From NCBI GenBank assembly GCA_021399435.1, contig JAJTUP010000013.1, positions 310,001-374,000 on the forward strand: a stretch of DNA of 64,000 nucleotides, in the 5' to 3' direction. Source of the DNA: Diaporthe sp. PMI_573 (lineage: Eukaryota > Ascomycota > Sordariomycetes > Diaporthales > Diaporthaceae). Both the position numbers and the translations under genes were made by a program. Shown here piece after piece: positions 9,940-21,921 of this stretch. Numbering within the stretch: the stretch's first letter is position 1; every line of letters begins with the position of its first letter. Under the pieces are notes generated by a model, which saw nothing but the letters and a program-made list of their open reading frames with translations, was not told where the DNA came from and searched no databases.

Positions 9940-11088
9940 TTAGCTGTCTAGTGGGTCCCACGATTTCTTCAGCATGGCCCCGCGCTCTGCAGGCATAATA
10001 GCCCCCTGTGGCGGCACATTCTTCCCCTTAAACTCATCGCAGATTTGCTCCATCGTAACAAACTCGACCCCCTCGTGCTTCTTGAAGTGTTCAATGAGCC
10101 TCTCGTGCATCAGCAGCGCGTGTGGGCGGCCAGAGACGTCCGGGTGGATGGTGATGGGGAATATAAACTCCTCGTACCTAAGTAAGGCATTAGGCCTGCT
10201 ACGGATCCTAAAGTATTGCATTCTAAAGCATTCCAAAACATGAAAGACGGGGATCTGTGGCAGGAGAAGAGTGATGCTTACTCTCGATAGAAATAGTCAA
10301 AGTGGTCGCGCCATATATCCTCGACGTCCCGTGCGTTGACGAATCCGTGACTATTAGGACAATCTTTTATGAACATCATGGGAGGAAGATCGTCCAGGTA
10401 CCAATTCGCCGGGATCTCGACGAGTCCGGTCTCCTGGCCTCTGACGAGAGGCTTCATCCAGTCGCTCGGCTTCTTTTTGTAGTCAATCTTGGTCCACTCG
10501 TCGCCCGTCCGGAGGTAGTACGGTTGGCAATCGTGATGGCTCATGCTGTGGTCGTACTCGATACCGTAGTCTAGGAGCAACTGTGCTCCCTCCTTGCTGG
10601 TCTCCCACCACGGGGCAACACTGCCTCTCGGGGGCTTGCCTGCAAACTCTGTGAGCATGTGGTATGTTTTGTCGAGGATTTCACGTTGCTGATCGATGGT
10701 CATGTCGGTGGGGTTCTCGTGGGAGTATCCGTGGAGACCTATCTCGTGGCCGGCGTCTCTCACGGCAGCCATGTCTTCCGGGAAGGTTTCGAGGCTGTGC
10801 CCGGGAATGAACCACGTGGCCTTCACGTTGTACTTTGCGAGGAACTTGAGCACCCGTTGTACGCCGATGGTTCCCGCGAAGTAGCCTGGCAAAGAGTTTT
10901 CGTTAGCTCTGCCAGTGTACCTGCTGAATGTCTACTAACGTGCCCGTCATCGACGAGAAGGCAGACTATGTTTCGGCCTTACCTCTGCTAATGTCGTTGG
11001 AAGAGTCCTCTCCGCCATAAGAGCCAAGCCAGCCGGCTACTGCGTCCACATCAACACCGTAACTCACAAGAACGCGCTTCTTTCCCAT
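9940..11088 (-). CDS. Polysaccharide-deacetylase-fold hydrolase, HpPgdA/PuuE-like
   Basis: Exons 11088-10983, 10885-10282 and 10177-9940 join to 315 residues. NodB-fold landmarks are [20 protein letters not shown] (catalytic-base Asp region), the metal-binding [15 protein letters not shown], and [17 protein letters not shown]. Together these resemble the group containing Helicobacter pylori PgdA and allantoinase-like PuuE more than chitin deacetylases. There is no signal peptide or chitin-binding module, which argues for a cytosolic small-molecule amidohydrolase, perhaps acting on cyclic imides or ureides. The start [11 protein letters not shown] fits the family; an upstream in-frame Met at 11172 is less likely. 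Intron 1 is 97 nt and ordinary; intron 2 is a family A introner. Confidence 0.9.
10178..10281 (-). mobile_element. Introner-like element, family A (copy A4, 104 nt)
   Basis: Phase-2 intron. Donor GTAAGC; keeps GATCCCCGTCTTTCATGT and GGATCCGTAGCAGG. The branch region GGCCTAATGCC is diverged. The 5' arm is altered (ACAGATCC). Confidence 0.9.
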
Positions 11089-11578
11089 GTTGGACGTTGT
11101 TGGTGCGCGTGATGTCTTTAGCACGGATTGGTAGCCTGCTGCGTTTGACAAGTTGCGTTTCTCTTCAAGCAACAGTCTACATTCACCTCCAGTGGGTGCG
11201 GGGATTCAAAGATGATAAGGGTCCAAAACCTCAAAATAATTAACGAACGGAATGACGCGCTTGCAGTGGCTTATCGCGGGGTATCTCGAGGTGGCTTCAG
11301 TTGGAGCTCTCCGTGTTCCATCTGGGGTGGAGAATGATGTGGAGTCCAAGATCTTGAAAGTTGGAGATTGCGAAGCTTGTCGCCGGCAATGGGATAAAGA
11401 ACCTCCAACACCTAGCCCCACGACGATCTTCACGCTCGATACGTCACGCTGAAGCATGAATTTGTCTGCCCCAAAGATTGATGCCCGATACAATCACAAT
11501 CATCGATATCTTTGGAATGATAGGAAGCCCCAGACGTTCTTTCATAGTCATCGCATATGAGGGGTGACAACATTGAAG
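11089..11578. other. Divergent promoter region, deacetylase/alcohol dehydrogenase
   Basis: The two genes start 490 bp apart on opposite strands, so they may share control elements. No specific site is claimed. Confidence 0.4.
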
Positions 11579-12720
11579 ATGGATCCTAATATTCCTCGTC
11601 GAATGCGAGCAGCCCAGATCTCAGAAGTCGGTCAGTCCCTCTTAGCCTATATCCTCGAGCAGCACTGATTGGCCTAGCGCAGTACAACAAGCCATACAAG
11701 TTGATTGAGAGAGACGTACCGACTATTCGTGATCATGAACTTCTCATCAAAGTGCACGCAGCCGGATTCTGCCACTCGGACCTACAGGTGTTGCAAGGGC
11801 AGTTCAAATCGCCCTTGGGCATGATCCCGTCTCACGAACCTGCTGGTGTCATCGTTCAAGTTGGCGCGAGCTGCAGCGGCGACTGGCAAATCGGAGACAG
11901 GGTCGGAGCACTCAACTACAAGAACGCGTGTGGGAAATGCAGCGGCTGTGGATTGACAAGGCGGACGAGTGGTCAGCTGGACCCCAGGTTCTGTGACAAA
12001 CGAGAGACTGCGGGCTTCCAACACGACGGGGCCTTTGCCGAATACCTTGTCATAGACCCAGACACAACAGTTCGCCTACCACCCTCTCTGTCGTTTGACC
12101 AAGCAGCACCATTAATGTGTGCCGGAGCCACCGTATGGGGTTCTTTGGAGAGAGCAACAGCTGGATTGAGTCCCGGGGAGCCCGTTGCTATTGTCGGCAT
12201 CGGTGGCCTTGGCTTCTTGGGCTTGCAGTTTGCGGCTGCGATGGGATTCTGCACCATCGCCGTTGATAGTCGGCCAGCCGGAAGGCAACTGGCCGTTGAG
12301 ATTGCCAACGAAAGCCTGCGGCCTGCGCTGGTCGTCGACTCAGGCGCGGTAAATGCCACCTCGCAAATCCTGGATTTCACCAAAGGAGAGGGTGTCGCGG
12401 CCGCAGTGGTATGCACAGACTCTCTTGCAGCCAACAATTGGGCCCTGAACTTGCTGAGGACTGGGGGCATAATGGGTATTTTGGGCTTGCCCGCCGAGAA
12501 CTGGAGATTCGACCCAAGCGTCATAGTCTTCAAGGAACTTACGATCCGTGGCAGCTACGTTGCAAGCAAGCATTCCACGGAACGAATGATGAAGACAGTA
12601 GGAGAGGCAGAAATCTTCTCTCACGTTACCTTGGTACCATTTGATGGAATCCCCAGAATTGTAGAGACATACCAAGATAGTGCCTTCAAGGGTAGATTGG
12701 TTGTTCAGGTCGCAAATTAA
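11579..12720 (+). CDS. Zinc-dependent alcohol dehydrogenase (MDR superfamily)
   Basis: Exon 1 is 11579-11630 and exon 2 is 11678-12720, giving 364 residues. GroES-like catalytic domain: GFCHSDLQVLQGQF (catalytic zinc Cys/His) and SHEPAGVI. Structural zinc: ACGKCSGC plus a more distant Cys, with a longer loop than usual between the third and fourth cysteines. Rossmann domain: VAIVGIGGLGFLG. It should interconvert an alcohol and an aldehyde with NAD(P) in the cytosol. The 47-nt intron needs acceptor GGCCTAG to keep frame. Divergent from the deacetylase gene. Confidence 0.92.
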
Positions 12721-13667
12721 AACAAGCGTGAAGCACTAAAAAGAAAAATTCCATTGCCATTGTGTATCTTTATACATGTCAGCATGAGCGAGTGTTTATT
12801 TGGGAATGAGAATATTTGGCTTTGATATCGTGCATCTGAAGCGCTCTCTCACAGCTTCCAGACAAATAACACCTTACATCAGCGGAATCTGGTTACAGCT
12901 ATCTAGTCTCTACTCCCACATGTCAGTTGGCCGTCGTGAGTGATCCGTGACCACCCAGCCAAGGCATGCAGACACCGCGGCAGATCATCTCACATTCATG
13001 CTCCGCCGGCAGCTGTCTGGACAGTCTTTACCACTCATCTCGGCCAGATAGTGCAATACGTGATAGTCAGAGCTCGTATAGCTCATAGCAATGATTGAGT
13101 CTCATGAGAATAATTTGATCCCAGAAATTCGCTTTCTCTATGGTGTAATTAACAACATCATCGGAGACAGACGCTAAATCATCCTATAGAAGGTTATGCG
13201 CATGTGAGAAGGGTCAAGACCTGGACTTGTCTTAATGGCTTGATAACTTCTCGTAGCTTCATGTATCTTGGTCGAAGTATATCTCGCAGGTTATCAATTT
13301 GACAGCCTCGTAATTAGAGTGCCCTGGGCGAACTATCAAGCTAAAACCAGTATGGCTCCGGCACCAGGTAAGCACGATCTTCTTGCTTACTGACTCTTTC
13401 TTGTATATGGAGTCACAGTAAACCCCTTCCCTACAGGTTGCGTGTGCTTCAAATCTTAAGATGCAATCTTGCCAAAGTGTGCCGAACTGGCGACCGTTGG
13501 GCTTCACAGTGGCGATGAGTTCAGGCAATGACCGGTTGTCAATTTGTACTTTCATCGTCGCTTCTGAAGTCGTCCCCTGGCCGGCATATGGAGGTTGACA
13601 TTGACATCAGAGAATGGCTACAAGTTAGAATTAATTAATCTTTTATTTGGCTGCATGTTGAGTATCT

Positions 13668-13712
13668 AACGTGCTCGGCCCAGATCTCAGCCCACCCCTG
13701 TTCTTAGGCCCA
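13668..13712. repeat. Short dispersed repeat, copy 1
   Basis: The core AACGTGCTCGGCCCAGATCT is followed by CAGCCCACCCCT. A matching stretch (mostly C/T and G/A differences) lies at 48900-48945. It marks the left edge of the AT-rich block and is probably a terminus of a decayed transposable element. Confidence 0.6.
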
Positions 13713-13719
13713 TTCTGTT

Positions 13720-14510
13720 ACACACGCAGCCTTTGCCTTAACCCTAACGCCATTGCCACCATAATAGTTAACCTTGTTTCTAAGAGTGTTTTTAACTCTT
13801 TTAACTCATTACTATCGTTAGTACTATACTGGCTTTTATTTAAGTCCTCTAAATAGTCTTAATATTAATAAAAAGCTTATTTAGGTTATATTAAATCTCT
13901 TTTTATTAATTTTAATTTAGCGTTTTAGCTTTTAGGTTTTTTATAGAGACATTATAGGCATTAATATTGTTTTAATTTTAATTTTAAGAACTTTCTTAAA
14001 AAAAGTTGTTATATAAAAATAAAGAAATTGTTATCATTTAATATATACTTAATTAAAATTTCCAAAAATACTTATTTATCCTTATAAATATAAAATATAG
14101 CTAATTCTTTACTTTACAATTAAATTTTTCGGCCTTGTCATTTTTATCCTAAAGCTAACTTAATGTGCTTGTAGGTAAGATAATATCGGAAGGACTATAA
14201 GGAGGGCTAATAAAAGCCCACTTAAATTTAATATAAAGTTGTCTACTATACTCTTTAGTGTCTTAAAGAGTCTTAAGGTATCATAAATTGCTACCTAACA
14301 TTATTTAATTTACTAATCTTTAGAATAGTATTTAATAATATTATACTAGTTTTAATTTTAATAAATTAAGAGCTTATTAATAGTACTAGCATAAATAGTA
14401 GTAGAGACTAGATATATAGTATAACTTAAGATATATATTGTTAGATGGCATAATTTATTATTATAATTAGATTCCTACTGTAAATAAAAAGGAGCTTACG
14501 TCACTAGAAG
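13720..14510. repeat. AT-rich, probably RIP-degraded repeat relic
   Basis: About 800 bp made mostly of TTA/TAA/TTTA strings, very unlike the flanks, with stops in all frames. This is how RIP-mutated transposon copies look in ascomycetes. I could not identify the parent element. Confidence 0.65.
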
Positions 14511-15210
14511 TAGAAGTTGGTAAGATTACTAACTTTGGCGGCAGTGTTGATCGCCCAGGTGAATTGTCAGAAGAGTGTGACCCGTCCAGGGCTAAAGAAA
14601 TTCATATATCGGACACTACCAGTGTGTTCTCATAGCCATTGGAATTATCCCTCGCAAACAGATTCGACTGGACACACAAGCTCAGCGCAGACCAACTGAC
14701 AGATACTGCGAATTCCTTGGATAATATAAACAGCATGGAATGGGCATTTCTCAACATAAAGACATAAGAGTCCCGGTGTTATGGCCAGATATCAATACCG
14801 CGAAGGGAGTGAATATAGTATCTGCATCATTTACCTATCCGCAGCCTGAGGTGCGTTAGGGGTGGGGTGTCATCTCCAACTTTGTTTTCTCCATAACAGG
14901 TTACTACCCCAACACTCGTCACCGACTCGTGCTCTTGGCTTAGTTACTCCATAGGCTGGTTCCTACTCCAATTCCGGCTTGGTTGACAAGGTACACAGTC
15001 ATAGGAAGCCCGCAGACAGCAGGTCGTCACAGCTATTCAAAGTATTTGTCAGCGGTGATTCGCTAGCCATAATATTTCCTCGCTGCACGAAATGAATCGA
15101 AGACCTAGGAGACACCCTGATGAAGAGGTTACTGACCGAGGCTGTTGTTGGAGGTCGACAAACTGCTCAATTCATCGACTGAATTCTATCTGGAGTAGTC
15201 ATTGCCCACC

Positions 15211-16987
15211 ATGTCCGTTTTCTTCAAAGACATATCTGAGTGCGCAACAGTTCCCCGCCATCATTGAATAGCCACATCACTGACATTGACGCTGAAGAGA
15301 CAACCCTGTGCGGCAGGGTGACGTTGAGAAAATCCTTCAGCCTCTCGGTTTGACTATCAAAGCTGAAGAGTCGGCCGATTACCAGAGACTGCTCGCCGCG
15401 GTCCACGACTGTGCGACTCGCATCGATAGTCTCCCGGATTACCAGCCGGTACCCGGCATTAAGAGATATCCCCGAGAGAATGTGCATCTTCCCACGGTCG
15501 AAGAACAACAATTTGGTCATGCCTGGGCATATCGATTCCTGATTCGTGGCGACGACTCGGCCCGGGACTCATCTTTGGTGTCCCTCAGGGGAAAAAGTGT
15601 CTGTATCAAGGACTGCATCGCTGTTTCTGGCGTTCCTCAGTTCTACGGCAGTGACGCCTTTGCTCCATGGACCCCTTCGACTGACGCGATAGTGGTCACG
15701 CGAGTTCTGAATGCCGGTGCTGATATCCTGGGCACAGCGACATGCGAGCACTTCTGCAACTCGACAGCATCCTTCACTAGCGCCCAGGGGACCATCGAGA
15801 ACCCCTACAGGGAGGGCTATTCCACAGGAGGCAGCACCTCGGGCGGTGCGGCGCTCGTGGGCTCCGGCACGGTCGACATTGCACTCGGCACGGATCAAGG
15901 GGGCAGCATCCGTGTTCCTGCATCGTTCTGCGGGTGCGTCGGGCTGAAACCGACCCACGGTCTGGTGCCGTTCACGGGCATCACGAGCGGTGATGCAATC
16001 GACGACCATGCCGGACCAATCTGCCGGTCCGTCTTTGAAGCTGCGCAATGTCTCGATGCGATAGCAGGCTACGATGGGATTGACGACAGGTCTCTGGGCG
16101 CTGCCTGTCACGGCTCATTCGGCTATTGTGCGGCTCTTCAGTCGAGCTCTGGCCGGTTGGACGGGATGAAAATTGGTCTTCTGATGGAAGGCTTCAGCCA
16201 TGAGATCGTTGACCCCGGAGTAAGGGACCATGTTCTCGCAGCTGCTCGGAAGCTCGAGTCACTAGGAGCGATCGTCGAGGACGTTTCGATTCCACTACAT
16301 CTGGAAGGACCATCCATTTGGACGATCCAGCAGCGCATATCAGGCTCCTCGTGCATCTTGGGAAAAGCTTCCGGGCGGCGGGGCCTCGGCCTGACCGAGT
16401 TTGAAAAGGCACGGTTGCCTTGGACCGACGCAAGCTTCCAGAAACTATTTCCCTCAACTAAGAACACCGTCATCAACGGCTTATATCTAGCTGAAGAATT
16501 CCCCGGTCTCTACAGCAAAACGGTGAATATTGGCCGACAGATCAGCGATGCCTATCAACGAGCTTTCCAGTACTACGACGCCATAATCATGCCAACGACA
16601 CCGTTCGTGGCACCGAGACATGGCACCAGGGACTCGGTGCTCCCGTCGTTCGAGCCCACAATAGGCCTGACAACAAATACTGCTGTGTTTAATGTAACTG
16701 GTCATCCTGCCATGTCAATACCCGTGGGCTTCCTGCCCGCGAAAGATGACGCAAGAGTGCAGCTGCCTGTCGGTATGCAGATTGTGGGCGGGCTATGGCA
16801 GGAGAAGAAAATCCTCAAAGTGGGGCATACATGGGAAAAGAATTTTGACTGGCAGAACATAAAGACTGACGATCGGGCATGCAAACCTGTTTCCGACTCA
16901 TCAGCAACGATTTGTGCCAATGGGGGCACAGTTGTACTTGATGCCACAACATCACCCAGTCTGAAGAGGGCGAAGCTTGCCGCTTGA
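15211..16987 (+). CDS. Amidase-signature (AS) family hydrolase
   Basis: Hydrolyses carboxylic amides with a Ser-cisSer-Lys triad. The Lys is in GKSVCIKDCIAV and the serines are in STGGSTSGGAALVGSG and TDQGGSIRVPASFCGC, all present. The C-terminal SIPVGFLP...LPVGMQIVG segment is also typical. The body exon runs from 15298 to 16987. I place a first exon at 15211-15239 (MSVFFKDIS) and a 58-nt intron at 15240-15297 with donor GTGCGC, a CTGAC branch and acceptor GAAG; this gives 572 residues in frame. The N-terminal exon is less certain than the rest. Converges with the SDR gene. Confidence 0.88.
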
Positions 16988-17379
16988 CGGGTGTTACGTG
17001 ACAGGATACCTAACAATAGACTTTTGACCTTCACACCCCGAGATCTTGATGACCGTGCCTTCTGGCCACCTGTCTCTTAGAAACATCCATGTGCAGAGTC
17101 GTGTCGGCAAGTTGGTTATGAGCCAGCCGGTCCCACTTGATCTGCGAATTTGACTTCTCAGAAAATGAGGCAAACTGTCTCCAGTTGTTCGTATTATTTC
17201 ATCAGATGAGAGAAACAATATGGGATGATTCAAAGTTCTTTAATCCTTGTCAGCTTTCATGCATGGACAGAAGATGAGGATGAAACATCCACAAGTACAC
17301 AACTAGAACGAGACTAAAATCGGACTGTACTCAAGCGCTGAAGACTATGTAAATGGGTTTCGTGCCACATGTGAGCTCC
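16988..17379. other. Convergent intergenic region, amidase/SDR
   Basis: Transcript ends of two facing genes. Nothing else seen. Confidence 0.4.
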
Positions 17380-18306
17380 TCAATTGATGGTATACCCTCC
17401 ATCCACTACCATTGCATGGCCCTGAACAAATGACGCTTGACTTGAGCATAGGAAAAGGACTGCGTGGGCCACCTCTTCGGGAGTACCCATCCGCCTCATG
17501 GGTGCTATATCAATTGCCGGTCTTAGTCTCTGGATCAACTCATCTGATGATGTCGTCATTGGTGTTGCAATCACACCTGGACAGACACAGTTCACCCTGA
17601 TGCCGTCTTGTGAGTAGTCGATAGCATCAGACCGAGTCATATTGATGATTGCCGCCTTTGATGCACAGTATGGGGCTGAGAAACAGAAACATGTAAGTAC
17701 ATGCCACCATGTAAAGTCTGATATTATGATGGGTGACTTGTATGACTTACCAGCAGCTGGCCGTGCCACGAGACCAAGTTGACTAGCTATATTGACGATA
17801 GCACCCCGCTGCTCAGGGTGCTCCTCATGTGGTGCTTGTTTCAGCATGTGACTCAGCACTGCTCGGGAGGCGAGCCAGGTTCCCTTGTAGTTGACATTTG
17901 TGATGAGATCAAAGGCCGCCGTTGGTGTCTCATGCGACCGTAATGATTCGCCCAGGATGCCGGCACAGCTCACAGAGTAGTCGATGCGGGAGAAAGTTTT
18001 CGCGACGTCCCGTACAAATGAATTGACGAATCCCTCGTCCGAAATGTCTCCCTCTTGGCTCACAATCTGAGCTTTCGGAGAAATCTGAAGTATGGCATCC
18101 TGGGTGTCCGCCAGTGACTTCCTGTTGAGGTCGGTGATGGCAATCCTCGAGCAGCCGGACCGGGCGAAGCCCTTTGCAACGGCTGCGCCAATACCTGGAT
18201 GATATGAAGTCAGTTCTCGACTTGCCATAGTAGGCGGTGATCAATCGGGTAATTCACCTGTCCCGCCAGCGCCTGTTATCAACGCCACCCCTGGGAATCT
18301 GAACAT
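17380..18306 (-). CDS. Short-chain dehydrogenase/reductase (classical SDR)
   Basis: Exons 18306-18258, 18194-17751 and 17675-17380 join to 262 residues. NAD(P)-binding TGAGGTGIGAAVAKG is split by intron 1. NIASQLG gives the catalytic Ser, YCASK the Tyr/Lys pair, and CPGVIATPM and the C-terminal VVDGGYTIN are family-typical. The Asp in ITDLNRKS at the end of the second strand suggests NAD(H) preference. Soluble oxidoreductase; substrate unknown. Both introns are ordinary (63 and 75 nt). Divergent from the regulator gene. Confidence 0.92.
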
Positions 18307-18810
18307 AGCGGAGATGTTGCTCAGGTTTTCTCAAACGGAAAGCAATGACCGAAGCACGATAGCTATATCCCAAGCTCTTGGAAAGTGAGACAGAATCGTT
18401 GTTTTCTTGAGCAGTCTGTGACATCAATTGCAGATCAACTTGCGAGCACTCCACCCACCATGAGCCTTCCAAGTAGATCGTACGGCTCTTCGCGTTCTCG
18501 TGCTCCAGAAAACAGGCAAATGGGTGGATAACCCAACTGTGCAGTAAGGCCTCGGAGCAATCCAGCATTAGTGGTATATTCGTCAGCTTACCTCAGTACA
18601 GTTGGAGTGCAGTTGGAGCTTGGTTATCCTGAGCAACGAAGATAAGGATAGGCCCACAAAAGCATACCCGGTAGGGTGTCTTCTCCAACAAAAGCCAAGG
18701 TATGCCCCCCAACTTGCTTTCCTCTCCAACTTCCCCGGATTCTCGTCCAACGCGGGCACCTCCAATTTGCGGAGGGTTCGTGTGAAGCTGCACGTGCAAA
18801 GTGGACGAAC
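18307..18810. other. Divergent promoter region, SDR/regulator
   Basis: About 500 bp separate the start codons of the SDR (-) and the zinc-finger regulator (+). No site assigned. Confidence 0.4.
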
Positions 18811-21800
18811 ATGCCGTCCCACAATAGCAACCATTTGAGCACAAAGGGATCGCAGCCGAATTCGACTACGGTCAGGCGGAGAAGGCGGACCGGTCAGAGC
18901 CTGGTTGACAGTCACAATTGCGGTCCTGATGCGCGGTTATGTCCTCATTGTGGCCGGACATTCAAGCGTACCGAGCACTTGGAGCGTCACGTACGCACTC
19001 GTCAGTCATCCCACTCCTTCACGCCCCCATCTCCAGCCGCCCCCATGCGTTGGATCCTTCTGTAACTAGTCTCCACGCATGGTGCTGCCCGTACCTTGAT
19101 GCTTACCTGCACCTGTCCCATTCTCCAGACACCAAGGAAAAGCCCTATGTTTGCTGCCAGTGTGGAGCCGCTTTTGCCCGGCGTGACCTGTTGACGCGCC
19201 ACCAGCGCATTGCCCTCCACGAAGATGCATCCGAGTCTCCGGATGGCCCCACGGAGCCGGACTCTGGGGAGCAGAATCACGGCCCGGTCGAGGCCGACTT
19301 GGCCGCCGCCGTTTCCCTTTCAGGCATGAGCGTCCATCATTGGCCACAGCAACAACCAGCACCACCGCCTGAGCTGTATCCTATGGCAGCCTCAAGGAAC
19401 GGTACTCTCGTGGATGACGGCCCATACCAGCAAGGTCTACTGGCAGAGCCTTTCTATGAGAGTGGTATGTCGTCGGTTCCGAGTAATTTCACTTTGACTT
19501 TATCACCTTCAGAACAGAGCTGACCCGATTGAGCCAGGAAACCAAGATGCCGTTGGGTTTGATGCTCACTTCCGTAAGCTTCACTCTTCTCCTGTCACAT
19601 ATCCCCCCGTCTTTTATGTCTTGTATGTTTTGGAATGTTCCAGAATGCAAAAATCTAAGCTCCGTAGCAGGACTAACGTCATACGTAGGAGAATTTGCAA
19701 GTTTTCTTGACGGGGTTGGACTGCATGCGGAATGGAGCCCATACTTTCAACGTCCTGACAGGGACGATGAGGTTATTGACCCAGCAATGAGGGACTCGAG
19801 GGCCGGCACTGCCACCCCAGGAGCTCCCCACAACAGAACTCGGCCTGGAACGCCTTTCAGCTCATGGCTGCCCTCAGCGCCGACTGGAAACCGCATATCG
19901 GAGGCTCTGCCCGACACTAGTAGGTTAAAACTCAGTACCGCAGTGTGTACATGAGTGTCAACACCTGACGCTAACTAACACTCGGACAAGACCCTCGTTC
20001 TGTTGAAACAGACTCCCAGCCCTATCGTATCTTGGAGGATCAGCGCCTCCGTCTCAACGCCTCGATTGAAACGTTTCGTGACGTCCTCGATCCCAAGTTC
20101 AAGTTTCCTTCACGTCACGCACTCACGCGCTACTTGACATCCTTTTTCGAGGGCTTTCACTCCCACATGCCCTTCATTCACACGCCAACATGGCGGATAT
20201 CCGAGCACTCAATCGAACTTACACTCGGCCTCGCAGCGATTGGGGCGCAGTACTGTTTCGAGCATCGCATGTCCGAAAAGTTATTCCATGCTGGCAAGAC
20301 CATACTCATGCAGAGACTCGCCCGTGAGTCCGACAAATTCGGTCCCAAAACCACTTCCTTCCTCCATCTCCACACCATATCATCTCAGAAGCGCGAGTCG
20401 AAACTCGTCCAGGAGAGAGAGTGGGGCACATGGGAACCCATTGAGACTGTCCGGGCCCTGATCGCCCTTATGGGCTACGCCACCTGGGAGTCCAGCGCCC
20501 ATCTGGTACAAGAGGCATTCGCCCTCCAGGCGCTGCTAGCCCAAGTCCTCCGCGAGATTGGTATACACGAGGATGACCTCCCGGGGATTCTTGTGGACCA
20601 ACCCACACCGCAGGCCGCCTGGTACGCATGGGTGCAACAGGAATCAGTGCGACGGGCTAAGCTAAGTAAGAACCACTCTTCTCCTTCTACGGGTCCCCGT
20701 CTTTCATGTTTTGTAGTGTTCCAGAATGCAACACGTTGGGCTCCATAGCAGGTGACTAACACCTAGAAGTAGCTTTTTCCTTTATGAATACCCACAGCAT
20801 CGCATACGACGTGTACCCAGTGCTACGCAGCAACGAGATAGGGCTTCGACTGCCTTGTTCGACGGGAGAATGGAAGGCTCAGACAGCACAGCAGTGGCAG
20901 ACAGCTCGGCGTGACATTGGGAAACAACAGCTCTTCTTCCAGGATGCACTGTCTCTGCTATTGCGGAACACCGACGGCACGGCGCTTCTCGACCCGATTC
21001 CGACCCCCCTTGGGAACTACTTGCTCCTGCATGGATTGCTGCAGAGGATCTACATTGTCCGTGATCTCTCGTTGCCAGTTATAGACCATTCGGCCTCACT
21101 TCCATGCGAAGAGGTTGATAAGCTCGAGTGAGTCTATCTGACGTCTGCTGTACAGCCATGTTCTCAAGACTGACTATCTGAACCCAGACGTGGCCTGCGC
21201 TCCTGGACCGCTGGGTGGCAACAGGCCCCTGAATCCAGCCTTGACCCAAATAACGAGAACGGGCCCATCCCGTTCACGTCCAGTTCCCTGCTTGGCCTCG
21301 CCTACGTCCGTATTTATCTTCATCTTGGTCCATACCGACTTCTCGAGTCGAGAGACCCGGTATGCATTGCCAAGGCAATCAGCCGGTCACCAACGGTGGA
21401 ACGTGGTGGCGCCGTTATCACCGCGCTACTGTATGCAGCACATATGCTGAGTATCCCAGTCAGGCTCGGCGTTGATCGCGTGGCTCGCAGTCAGGCGTTC
21501 TTTTGGAGCGTGCGGCACTCCCTCTCGGGCTTGGAGTGCGCCGTGCTTCTCAGCAAGTGGCTCTCGTCACTCACTTTGTCGGCCACCACGGCACCGCTCA
21601 GTGGTATGTGAGAGAACAGCCGTTACTCGTGTTCAGTTGGGTTTATTTCTATCTAACAACGAGCCAATAGACAGCGAGGACAGGATCCTGCATTGGGTTC
21701 GGTGTATTGTAGAAGAGGCGTACGACGTTGTCGACTTCGAAGGCGGCGAGGCTGATATCCAGACAGACAGGGACCCTGCCTCCCTGAGTCTGGCCGTTCT

Positions 21801-21921
21801 CAAGATCTGGGCACATTTCTTCAAGAGCAACGCGCAGTGGCCAGTTATAAACATCATCGGCCAGAGCCTGGAGAAGTATCGAGAGCTGCTCATCCGAAGC
21901 CGCATGCAACAAGTCCCCTGA
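18811..21921 (+). CDS. C2H2 zinc-finger transcription factor with fungal_trans domain
   Basis: Eight exons (18811-19000, 19129-19464, 19538-19573, 19689-19919, 20012-20665, 20767-21127, 21188-21603, 21671-21921) join in frame to 824 residues. Two tandem C2H2 fingers lie near residues 40-95: CPHCGRTFKRTEHLERHVRTH and CCQCGAAFARRDLLTRHQRIALH (both quoted in part). The linker HTKEKPYVC is formed across intron 1. The middle and C-terminal part contains the fungal-specific transcription-factor middle homology region (FHSHMPFIHTPTW, LIALMGYATW). This C2H2 plus fungal_trans architecture is known in regulators of metabolic genes. Introns 3 and 5 are family A introners; exon 3 is only 36 nt. It may control the adjacent SDR/amidase/dehydrogenase group. 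Confidence 0.9.
19574..19688 (+). mobile_element. Introner-like element, family A (copy A5, 115 nt, diverged)
   Basis: Keeps CACTCTTCTCCT, CCCCGTCTTT, a duplicated TATGT near the loop (accounting for extra length), GTTTTGGAATGTTCCAGAAT and CCGTAGCAGGACTAACGTCA. The inverted-repeat arms are damaged. Phase 1. Confidence 0.85.
20666..20766 (+). mobile_element. Introner-like element, family A (copy A6, 101 nt, diverged)
   Basis: Donor GTAAGA. Keeps CTCTTCTCCTTCTACGGGTC, CCCGTCTTTCATGTTTTG and GTTCCAGAATGCAACAC. The 3' part is changed (CCATAGCAGGTGACTAACAC). Phase 1. Confidence 0.85.

Larger units (their letters stand above)
12721..15210. other. Repeat-bearing gene-poor stretch
   Basis: No convincing gene. 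A 98-residue open frame at 13259-13555 (-) shows no recognisable domain. The central part is an AT-rich block, listed separately. The right part (14.5-15.2 kb) leads into the amidase promoter. Confidence 0.45.

Noticed and set aside
13259..13555. 98-residue open frame on the - strand beside the AT-rich block
   Set aside because: No family recognised and no supporting exons; could be a fragment but cannot be supported.
13738..13752. TTAACCCTAACG resembling telomere repeat
   Set aside because: Only about one and a half units; no array.
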